This document shows positions 1-5,912 of a stretch of 10,977 nt of DNA, piece after piece. The translations under genes were made by a program, and so were the position numbers. Origin of the DNA: Sulfurovum sp. (GTDB lineage: Bacteria; Campylobacterota; Campylobacteria; Campylobacterales; Sulfurovaceae). A model generated the notes under the pieces. It saw only the letters and a program-made list of their open reading frames with translations. It did no database searches and was not told the DNA's origin. Location of the stretch: assembly GCA_026193735.1 (NCBI GenBank), contig JAPHUJ010000357.1, forward strand, positions 1-10,977. The letters are read 5' to 3'. Numbering within the stretch: the first letter of the stretch is position 1; each line of letters opens with the position of its first letter.

Positions 1-1
1 C

Positions 2-58
2 TACCCGGTCACAAAGATCAACAAACTTAGTGCAATGGAGGCTATGAGATATGTATAA
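2..58 (+). CDS. C-terminal end of an FtsX/LolC-type ABC transporter permease (partial)
   Basis: Reading from base 2, the sequence encodes YPVTKINKLSAMEAMRYV followed by TAA at 56-58. This is the typical cytoplasmic tail of FtsX/MacB-type permeases, in which an aromatic-Pro motif and a basic stretch lead to 'EA(I/M)R' after the last membrane helix. The next gene ends in a comparable way (WPLHMLKKIKPIQVIQ). Only 18 residues are in the window and the rest lies to the left. The stop overlaps the start of the next permease by 8 bases, which implies translational coupling. Two permeases followed by one ATPase is the LolC-LolE-LolD type of arrangement, so this is probably the first half of a heterodimeric membrane domain. 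The family call rests on a short tail plus context. Confidence 0.72.
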   Translation, partial: YPVTKINKLSAMEAMRYV

Positions 59-1280
59 AATGGCCCAACATCTTGCCTGGCTGAGCATTTGGAGACGTAA
101 AACACGCTCATTAATGGTGGTCATGATGATCGCGTTGAGTCTTTCTGGTCTACTTGGACTGCAAGGGCTCTATGATGGCATGATCAGCCATTTGATCAAC
201 ACGACTATCCGTAGTGACTCCGGAGAGATATCTCTCTATGCCAAAGAGTACCGTCTGAATAAAAGTCTTGATTACAGACTCACTCCTGTATCAAAATTTG
301 AAGATGTATTCTCTAACGTTGAAGCGATCGATACTTATGCCGTACGATTAGAAAAAGAAGGTCTTATCGCTACAGCACATAAATCACTAGGGGCTATACT
401 CAAAGGGATCTCTTTGAACCAGGAACAGCACTTTGGCCATCTCGATGCATTCATCACTGAAGGAACATATAGCTTTGGTGAAGGGAATAAAGGTGCGTTG
501 ATCGGTTCTACATTGGCCAAAAAATTTAATCTTACGATACACAGTCGTGTGATCTTTACAGCACAGGATGCAACAGGAGAGATCAATGCGATCTCATTTC
601 GCATTAGTGGTATTCTTAAAACCGGTAATCCTTCTATTGACGAGAACTCTGTATTTGTTTCTATGGAAAAGATGTCACAATTTTTAAACCTACAACAAAG
701 TGCTACCCAGATAGCCTTACGTGTTAAAGACACAAATCACATAAAACAGGTACAAAAAGAACTTCAAAAACTGTTGCCAGATACTGATGTACTTCGCTGG
801 GATGAGCTCTACCCATTACTCATACAGATGCAGGACTGGATGAATATCTTTAATCTAGCCTCCTATGCGATCGTCTTTATCGTTGCTGCACTTGGGATCT
901 TTGGTGTGATGCTTGTTTCTGTTTTAGAACGAATGCGTGAATTCAGTATCATGCTTGCTATCGGTACCCCTTACAAGATAGTAAGGACCCAAATACTTTT
1001 AGAAGCATCATTTCTCGGTCTTATCGGTTATATAGCAGGTGCCTTTCTTGGGTGGGCCTTACTTCTCTATATGTCAACAGTAGGTGTAGATATGCGCTCT
1101 TTTGAAGCAGGATTGGAACTATATGGCTATAGTGCTGTTATGTATGCAAATATGCATCTTTACTATTTCTTTCAAGCTTTTTTTGCTGTGTTTTTTGCTA
1201 CCCTGCTTTCAGTGGTCTGGCCTCTACACATGCTTAAAAAGATAAAACCTATACAAGTTATACAAGGAAAAATGTTATGA
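51..1280 (+). CDS. FtsX/MacB-type (LolC/LolE-like) ABC transporter permease
   Basis: This is an inner-membrane permease of about 409 residues with the four-helix FtsX/MacB layout. Helix 1 is near residues 20-40, after a basic RRKTR segment. A large periplasmic domain spans about 42-265 (MacB_PCD-like), followed by helices near 267-290, 318-341 and 371-391 (FtsX domain). The segment after helix 2, ERMREFSIMLAIGTPYKIV, is the cytoplasmic coupling-helix region typical of the family. ATG at 51 is preceded by GGAG at 37-40; ATG at 60 is an in-frame alternative. The gene overlaps the upstream permease by 8 bases and the downstream ATPase by 4 (ATGA). Members extract lipoproteins (LolCDE), drive peptide or drug export with MacA/TolC (MacB), or move lipids. 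The substrate cannot be read from the sequence. Two permeases and no MacA-like gene in view favour a Lol-like machine. Confidence 0.88.
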   Translation: MYKMAQHLAWLSIWRRKTRSLMVVMMIALSLSGLLGLQGLYDGMISHLINTTIRSDSGEISLYAKEYRLNKSLDYRLTPVSKFEDVFSNVEAIDTYAVRLEKEGLIATAHKSLGAILKGISLNQEQHFGHLDAFITEGTYSFGEGNKGALIGSTLAKKFNLTIHSRVIFTAQDATGEINAISFRISGILKTGNPSIDENSVFVSMEKMSQFLNLQQSATQIALRVKDTNHIKQVQKELQKLLPDTDVLRWDELYPLLIQMQDWMNIFNLASYAIVFIVAALGIFGVMLVSVLERMREFSIMLAIGTPYKIVRTQILLEASFLGLIGYIAGAFLGWALLLYMSTVGVDMRSFEAGLELYGYSAVMYANMHLYYFFQAFFAVFFATLLSVVWPLHMLKKIKPIQVIQGKML

Positions 1281-1948
1281 AACTCGATCATGTCTACAAA
1301 ACATTCTACCCTGATACGCCAAAAGAGGTCAAAGCACTGAGTGATATCAATCTCACTTTTGCAAAAGGAGAATTCACCACACTCAGCGGTGAATCAGGTT
1401 CTGGGAAAACCACCCTGCTGAACATCATAGGAGGACTTGATACTGCAACAAGCGGACAGATCTTTTTTGACGGTGAAGAGATATCTGCTTACAGTGAAGA
1501 GAAAATGGCAAAACTGAGACTGCATGAGATCGGTTTTATTTTCCAAGCGTATAATCTCATACATGTACTCACAGTTCGTGAAAACATAGGGTTCATCATG
1601 AAGCTTCTCAAGTTTGATGAGAAAGAGATAGATGCACGTATTTTAGAGCTTGCTTCCATTCTACAGATAGAAGATATCCTAGATAAGCTCCCTAGTGAGA
1701 TAAGCGGTGGTCAGCAACAGCGTGTTGCCGTAGCCCGTGCCGTTGCTTCGCGTCCCAAACTCATACTAGCTGATGAACCCACAGCAAATCTAGACTCAAA
1801 AAACAGTGAACGTCTCATGAACATGCTACGTACACTCAATGAAAAAGAGCATGTCACTGTCATTTTCGCTTCGCATGACAAATATGTTTTAGAGCAGTCC
1901 AAACGTATCATTGTTCTGGCGGATGGAGTTGTTATTGAAGATCGTTAA
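1277..1948 (+). CDS. LolD/MacB-type ABC transporter ATP-binding protein
   Basis: This is the cytoplasmic ATPase that powers the two FtsX-type permeases encoded just upstream. It has 223 residues, close to LolD length. All NBD motifs are present: Walker A GESGSGKTT (38-46), Q-loop Gln90 in FIFQAYNL, signature ISGGQQQR (142-149), Walker B LILADE (162-167), D-loop NLD (171-173) and switch His200 in FASHD. The sequence is of the LolD/MacB/FtsE class, with LADEPTANLDS after the signature. ATG at 1277 overlaps the upstream TGA as ATGA and is served by AAGGAA at 1264-1269. The 3' end overlaps the barrel gene. No motif is damaged, so it should be an active ATPase; the transported substrate is unknown. 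Confidence 0.93.
   Translation: MKLDHVYKTFYPDTPKEVKALSDINLTFAKGEFTTLSGESGSGKTTLLNIIGGLDTATSGQIFFDGEEISAYSEEKMAKLRLHEIGFIFQAYNLIHVLTVRENIGFIMKLLKFDEKEIDARILELASILQIEDILDKLPSEISGGQQQRVAVARAVASRPKLILADEPTANLDSKNSERLMNMLRTLNEKEHVTVIFASHDKYVLEQSKRIIVLADGVVIEDR
1925..1928 (+). promoter_or_regulatory. Ribosome binding site that decides the barrel start
   Basis: GGAG lies inside the end of the ATPase gene, 6 bases before TTG 1935. It supports this non-ATG start over ATG 1923, which has no good purine-rich site in front of it. Confidence 0.45.
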
Positions 1949-3062
1949 GATTGTACTACTGTTTTGTCTTACTGTGCCGCTTATGGCAGTGGAACATAAT
2001 TTTACCATAGAAAACACAAACTATACGATCTCCAAAATACCCTACGCTGAGGAGGACAGAACCCTCTACAATTACAATAGACTCAGATTAACAGACAAGA
2101 TCAAAGAGGGAAACTGGTTTGCCAATATCATCTTAGATATAGAGAACTATTACGGGGAAATGTATATAGAGGGCTTTGAGTACCAGTTTTTACGCAGTAT
2201 CAAAGCAGATACCCCTTTTGACATAGAAACGGATGCAAAAAATTATGGAGAAGGTGAAGTGTTTGGACGACTGCACCGTTTTTCTGTCGGTTACACGGAT
2301 GAAAAGCATAATGTTGTCTTCGGTTTGCAAAAGATCACTATGGGTGTAGGACGCATATGGACACCGACCGATCTCTTCAATCCCAGAAACCCCCTTGCAC
2401 TGGAACCTGACCAAATCTACGGTAATGTTGCCCTCTCCTATACCTATGCACTGGGAGAGCTGAGTCAAGCAATGGGAGTTGTTGCAAAAAGAGAAGACAA
2501 CAGTTACAAGTATGCTGGAAGGATCAAAGGCAATGTTGCTATTGGTGATGTGGCAGTGGACTTCTTCTCAAGTAATGACGCCCAAATGATCGCCTATGAA
2601 ATAGAAGGCAATCTTTTTGATACCGGTATAGAGTGGCGAAGTGAAGGCGGGTACAATAAAGATAAACTTTTAGATAAAGATTTTTACCAAACCATACTGG
2701 GGATAGACTATGGTTTTGTGAATGGACTTACTGTCATGACAGAATGGCTGCACTCTACTAAAACCTATACCGCTGATGAGATACTCAACTTCCAAAAAAG
2801 CAGTCTAGGCTATAACCGTCACCTCTCTTCCGACTATGTAGGCGCATCCGTGTATTATGACTTCAACCTGCTTTATAGCGGTGCGCTTAGTGTGATCTAT
2901 AGTCCTGAAGACCAAAGTAGTTTTATATCACCCCTTATAGAATACAGTATCAGTGATGATGCTTCTGTAGCTATAGGTGCCATGCTTTATACCGGAAATG
3001 ATCAAAGTGAATTCGGTAGTGTAGACAACAGCTTTTATCTACGTTTAAAAGCCACCTACTGA
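1935..3062 (+). CDS. Outer-membrane beta-barrel protein coupled to the ABC operon
   Basis: This is a predicted secreted barrel of about 375 residues. I chose TTG at 1935: GGAG at 1925-1928 lies 6 bases upstream, and this start gives a clean signal peptide (MKIVKIVLLFCLTVPLMA, then VEHNF). ATG at 1923 and TTG at 1911 are in frame but have poorer ribosome sites. The mature protein alternates hydrophobic and polar residues with many Tyr/Phe/Gly-rich strands, and ends in a probable last strand, FYLRLKATY, with a terminal aromatic residue. Near residues 135-160 there is a conserved-looking segment GVGRIWTPTDLFNPRNPLAL, of the kind seen in large proteobacterial porin-like families. It overlaps the ATPase gene by about 14 bases, so it is probably co-translated with the LolCDE-like cassette. 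It may be the outer-membrane partner or a target of that machine. Barrel nature is fairly secure; function is not known. Confidence 0.8.
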   Translation: MKIVKIVLLFCLTVPLMAVEHNFTIENTNYTISKIPYAEEDRTLYNYNRLRLTDKIKEGNWFANIILDIENYYGEMYIEGFEYQFLRSIKADTPFDIETDAKNYGEGEVFGRLHRFSVGYTDEKHNVVFGLQKITMGVGRIWTPTDLFNPRNPLALEPDQIYGNVALSYTYALGELSQAMGVVAKREDNSYKYAGRIKGNVAIGDVAVDFFSSNDAQMIAYEIEGNLFDTGIEWRSEGGYNKDKLLDKDFYQTILGIDYGFVNGLTVMTEWLHSTKTYTADEILNFQKSSLGYNRHLSSDYVGASVYYDFNLLYSGALSVIYSPEDQSSFISPLIEYSISDDASVAIGAMLYTGNDQSEFGSVDNSFYLRLKATY

Positions 3063-3171
3063 GCTTTTGCAAGAAGATAGTTTCACTATCAAAAAAAACT
3101 GTTTGTAACAAAGATATGTGATCCAGGCTATAAACAATAGCACATCATGTCAAATTTTTATATCAATACAG

Positions 3172-3177
3172 TATGAT
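3172..3177 (+). promoter_or_regulatory. Candidate -10 box of the DUF481 gene promoter
   Basis: TATGAT follows an AT-rich stretch (3154-3170) and lies 30 bases before the ATG at 3208. I see no convincing -35 box, which is common for AT-rich Campylobacterota promoters. The 145-base gap after the barrel gene suggests that the DUF481 gene has its own promoter. Assigned by eye only. Confidence 0.3.
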
Positions 3178-3207
3178 TTCGTATTTATTTTATACAAAGG
3201 CCTTATC

Positions 3208-3960
3208 ATGCTCAAAAAGCTTCTCATATTTTCTCTCATATCAACGTCATTATCATACGGTTTTATTAATGTTGAACCTCCAGTTATAGGTGAAAAAGAA
3301 GGTTTAAGCGGAGAAACTTCAATTGGAGCCAAATACAGTTCAGGTAACTCAGATTCTAGTTCAGTAGGTTTGGCTGGAAAAGCAGAATACAATGAAAAAG
3401 AGTGGCTTATGTATCTCATTGCTTCCTATGCATATGGAGAATCAAACGATATAAAAGACACCGATGATGGTATGGTTCATTTTCGTTATGTACATCATAT
3501 AGCCAACACATCTTATGACTATGAGCTTTTCGTTCAAACTGAATTTAATGAGTTTCAAAGTATAAAACAAAGAGATATCGCCGGTGCCAACATTCGAAGA
3601 AAGTTCGATCTTTCTTTTGATAAATTTTATGCAGGTCTGGGTCTGTTTTATTCTTACATGGAACCTGATACTGTCAGTAGCCTTGACCCTATATATAGAC
3701 GAATACGAATGAATAGTTATATCTCTTTTTTGAAAAAAATAAATAAAAACTTTTCTATTACATACCTTGGATACTATCAACCCAATGTTGAAGACTTTTC
3801 AGACTACAGAATATCTCAAATATTACAGTTCAATACCTCTATAACCGATGACATCATACTTGGATTTGATATCAATCATGCATATAATGCAACACCCTAT
3901 CATGAAATTGAAAAAAATGATATACGTTCTACCATTAACCTAAGATATAAGTTCAAATAA
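3208..3960 (+). CDS. DUF481 family outer-membrane protein (YdiY-like)
   Basis: This is a secreted protein of 250 residues from ATG 3208. That start has AAAGG at 3196-3200 with 7-base spacing and gives a signal peptide MLKKLLIFSLISTSLSYG. The frame is open back to a GTG at 3118, but the extra residues are not leader-like. After the leader, GETSIGAKYSSGNSDSSSVG matches the opening strand of DUF481 proteins, whose hallmark is a 'SGNS(D/T)' turn. Further on, EFNEFQSIKQRDIAGANIRR resembles the family's FQ...R..GAG strand. The remainder is strand-rich and ends in INLRYKFK. Relatives such as E. coli YdiY are described as salt- or acid-linked outer-membrane proteins of uncertain function. The gene stands alone between two gaps, downstream of the ABC/barrel operon and upstream of an MscS channel; a role in osmotic stress would fit but is inference. 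Confidence 0.85.
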   Translation: MLKKLLIFSLISTSLSYGFINVEPPVIGEKEGLSGETSIGAKYSSGNSDSSSVGLAGKAEYNEKEWLMYLIASYAYGESNDIKDTDDGMVHFRYVHHIANTSYDYELFVQTEFNEFQSIKQRDIAGANIRRKFDLSFDKFYAGLGLFYSYMEPDTVSSLDPIYRRIRMNSYISFLKKINKNFSITYLGYYQPNVEDFSDYRISQILQFNTSITDDIILGFDINHAYNATPYHEIEKNDIRSTINLRYKFK

Positions 3961-4043
3961 AATCATGTATCAAAAAAGATATGTATGCTTTGACTTTTTT
4001 TGTTCATGCATCTTGATAGATTCATCTTTTTATCTCATTTACT

Positions 4044-4056
4044 TATGCAACATAAA
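4044..4056 (+). repeat. 13-base word TATGCAACATAAA, copy 1 (upstream of MscS gene)
   Basis: An exact copy occurs at 5858-5870 in front of the ClC gene. The core TATG-CAA-CATA is an inverted repeat with a 3-base centre, extended here by one more T/A pair. It lies in the 183-base gap before the MscS start. Either a regulator site or chance is possible. Confidence 0.35.
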
Positions 4057-4082
4057 CATATGATATTTTGACAATATTTGAA

Positions 4083-4091
4083 TGCTATAAG
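4083..4091 (+). promoter_or_regulatory. Candidate extended -10 promoter of the MscS gene
   Basis: TGCTATAAG matches the extended -10 pattern TGnTATAAT at all but the last base. It lies about 53 bases before ATG 4144. TTGACA at 4068-4073 is a perfect -35 word, but only 12 bases separate it from TATAAG, so the two do not form a standard pair. GATAAT at 4102-4107 is a competing -10. A promoter in this gap is likely; the exact box is not certain. Confidence 0.35.
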
Positions 4092-4143
4092 TAAATTTCT
4101 AGATAATATATCATGCTAAAGAATAAGAATAATGAGGGATGTC

Positions 4144-5519
4144 ATGAAAAAAATATTTGCAAGTATAATGCTTCTTTTCACATTTATATCAATAACCGCT
4201 ATCTACGCAGAAGAAGTGCCTAAGGTCCCTACAGCTGTTACTATAGGAAATCCGGATGTTTCACCAGAAAGTCTCAATTTAATGGTTAGACATATGACTG
4301 CTGATGAACTTTTCATAGAGGCTGATGGATGGCTGAGTTTATTAAAAGTAGCCGCTAAAAAAGTATATACAGCTAAACTCTCAGTAAAAGATATAAATGC
4401 TAAAATAAATGCTTTAAAGGCAAAAGACAATAACCAGACTTCAGTAGAAAAACGAGAAGCCATTCAGAAAGAAATTACACAGACAGAAATAGAAAAAGAT
4501 GCTTTTCTTGATGAACTGACAAAACTACGTTCTCAAAGAGAAATCATAGTTTCTCGTCTCAATACAGTATTGAAAAACATTAATGAGAAGATCGGACTGG
4601 ATGTAAATGGTAAAGAACTAGAAAAAGTACTTCCTTATCGACGATATATCGATACAGTAGGCGGTATTACTTTAGAAGTAACAGATACAAAATCTGCATG
4701 GAAAACTATCTATGGATGGGTAATGTCAGATGAAGGTGGTATTTCCTGGCTGATTAATATTACAAAATTTATTCTTATACTTTTTGCTGCTATCTTTGTT
4801 AGTAAGCTACTAAGTAAAGGCGCAAGAAGGGCACTAGAACATACGCCAAGTAATTCAAAACTCTTGAATGATTTTATTGCCAATATTATCCATAAGATCG
4901 TGATGCTGATCGGATTGTTAGTTGCTCTGGCAGCACTGGATGTAAATGTTGGACCGATTATGGCTATGGTTGGTGCTGCAGGTTTCGTGGTTGCATTCGC
5001 ATTACAAGGTACGCTAAGCAATTTTGCCAGTGGTCTGATGATCATGATGTATCGTCCTTATGACATTGGTGATGTCGTAGATGTTGCAGGTATTATAGGT
5101 ACTGTTCAGTCTATGACGTTGGTATCTACAAGTATCGTAACTGCAGATAATAGACTGATGGTTGTTCCAAACAACTCTATTTGGGGAAACATCATCACTA
5201 ATGTGACACATAGTGAGACCCGTCGTGTTGATATGACATTTGGTATAGGCTACAATGATGATATAGAAAAGGCACAGAAGGTTATGGAGGAGATTCTTTC
5301 AGAGAATCCATTGGTACTCAAGGACCCTGCACCTACGATAAAAGTACATGAACTGGCAGATTCATCAGTCAATTTCATATGCCGTCCATGGGTAAAACAC
5401 CTGATTACTGGACTGTTTACTGGGAAGTAACTCGTTCTGTCAAAGAACGTTTTGATGAGAAAGATATATCCATTCCATATCCGCAGATGGATATCCACTT
5501 AGATCCATCTAAATCTTGA
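4144..5519 (+). CDS. MscS-family mechanosensitive channel, C-terminus frameshifted
   Basis: This small-conductance channel would release solutes on hypo-osmotic shock. ATG 4144 has GAGG at 4134-4137 and gives a signal peptide MKKIFASIMLLFTFISITAIYA. A Lys/Glu-rich, probably coiled-coil periplasmic region follows (about 75-145), then helices near 200-222 and 247-265 and a pore helix near 277-306. The pore helix AAGFVVAFALQGTLSNFASG is typical of MscS, followed by MIMMYRPYDIGD and the beta domain (about 309-370) with VPNN. As read, the frame ends at TAA 5428-5430 after a non-family tail. A one-base deletion in the A run at 5394-5397 explains this: the other frame continues VK-TPDYWTVYW...ISIPYPQMDIHL, the normal MscS ending, to TGA 5517-5519. 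The intact protein would be about 458 residues, against 286 for E. coli MscS, the excess being N-terminal. It is either a sequencing error or a truncated allele. Confidence 0.88.
5398..5519 (+). pseudogene. Displaced C-terminal 40 codons of the MscS gene
   Basis: In the frame of base 5400 this stretch reads PDYWTVYWEVTRSVKERF, then an acidic turn and ISIPYPQMDIHLDPSKS before TGA at 5517-5519. This is the conserved end of MscS proteins, including the 'ISIPFPQ.D(V/I)' beta strand that closes the cytoplasmic portals. It has no ribosome binding site or start of its own, so it belongs to the gene upstream. One extra A in the run at 5394-5397 would join the two parts as VKTPDYW. Confidence 0.85.
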
Positions 5520-5531
5520 TCTTTAATCTTT

Positions 5532-5560
5532 TATACTTCCAAACTCTGTTTGGAAGTATA
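5532..5560 (+). terminator. Perfect 13-bp hairpin downstream of MscS
   Basis: TATACTTCCAAAC (5532-5544) is exactly complementary to GTTTGGAAGTATA (5548-5560) across a 3-base TCT loop. It begins 13 bases after the restored MscS stop, a normal position for a transcript end. No T run follows on either strand, so it is not a textbook intrinsic terminator; it may protect the 3' end of the mRNA or act with the T-rich element at 5602-5629. Confidence 0.45.
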
Positions 5561-5601
5561 TACAAGAACAGACAGCAGTGCATCATCGCAGTACTCAAGA
5601 C

Positions 5602-5629
5602 ACCTTCCCTTTGATAAGGTTTTTATTTT
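5602..5629 (+). terminator. Weak candidate intrinsic terminator (+ strand)
   Basis: ACCTT (5602-5606) pairs with AAGGT (5616-5620) around a 9-base loop, followed directly by a T-rich run TTTTATTTT (5621-5629). The stem is only 5 bp. It lies 82 bases after the restored MscS stop, and together with the stronger hairpin at 5532 could end that transcript. Confidence 0.3.
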
Positions 5630-5652
5630 GACTTATTTTCATACTGCCGTAT

Positions 5653-5829
5653 TCAATACATCAACTGAAAAGTCATCACCATAACCCCAATACTCAGAAA
5701 ATAAAAAAGGCTCATCAGTGTTCCCAGTTTTCTACCTTCCAAAGCAAAAGCAATACCTAGTTTTGCGATCGAGTTTACATATCCTATAGAAATATGTTTA
5801 TATTCGAGCACTCTCACAAGTAATACCAT
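5653..5829 (-). pseudogene. 58-codon minus-strand ORF, probable C-terminal remnant of a membrane protein
   Basis: From ATG at 5829 to TGA at 5653-5655 the minus strand encodes MVLLVRVLEYKHISIG, then YVNSIAKLGIAFALEGRKLG and TLMSLFYFLSIGVMVMTFQ, ending LMY. The last third is a strong transmembrane helix. The middle resembles an amphipathic helix plus the basic GRKLG turn of polytopic membrane proteins. Codon content looks genuinely coding. No ribosome binding site precedes the ATG, and a stop lies 10 codons upstream in frame, so a longer gene has probably lost its 5' part. The 'N-S-I-A-K-L-G-I-A....G-R-K-L-G' pattern is faintly like the end of MgtC-linked DUF4010 proteins, but I would not name it on this basis. 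A genuine small membrane protein is the alternative. Confidence 0.4.
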
Positions 5830-5857
5830 GTAGTATAGTGATATCTTTTCATACTTC

Positions 5858-5870
5858 TATGCAACATAAA
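5858..5870 (+). repeat. 13-base word TATGCAACATAAA, copy 2 (upstream of ClC gene)
   Basis: This copy is identical to 4044-4056. It sits 10 bases before the TATAAT box at 5881, that is, over the -35 position of the ClC promoter, where a bound regulator would influence RNA polymerase directly. The palindromic core is TATG-CAA-CATA. Confidence 0.35.
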
Positions 5871-5880
5871 GAAAATGCGT

Positions 5881-5886
5881 TATAAT
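5881..5886 (+). promoter_or_regulatory. -10 box (TATAAT) of the ClC gene promoter
   Basis: A consensus TATAAT lies 26 bases before ATG 5913. Initiation would fall near 5893, giving a leader of about 20 bases that begins almost at the ribosome site AAGGGG (5896-5901). The -35 area is occupied by the repeated word TATGCAACATAAA and has no TTGACA. Confidence 0.5.
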
Positions 5887-5912
5887 ATTCGGCAAAAGGG
5901 GATAGATTAGGC

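Noticed and set aside
3076..3098. Hairpin GATAGT-TTC-ACTATC followed by an A run, after the barrel gene
   Set aside because: The run after the stem is A on the + strand, the wrong sense for an intrinsic terminator of the upstream operon. On the minus strand the T run precedes the stem and no gene points that way.
3118..3207. N-terminal extension of the DUF481 gene from GTG 3118
   Set aside because: The 30 extra residues are not leader-like and cover the likely promoter. ATG 3208 has a good ribosome site and a signal peptide directly after it.
5389..5402. Programmed -1 frameshifting to make full-length MscS
   Set aside because: A -1 slip on the AAA codon would give VKTPDYW, but the heptamer G-GTA-AAA does not allow tandem re-pairing in the P site, and I see no clear stimulatory stem close by. 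A simple deletion is the more likely cause.
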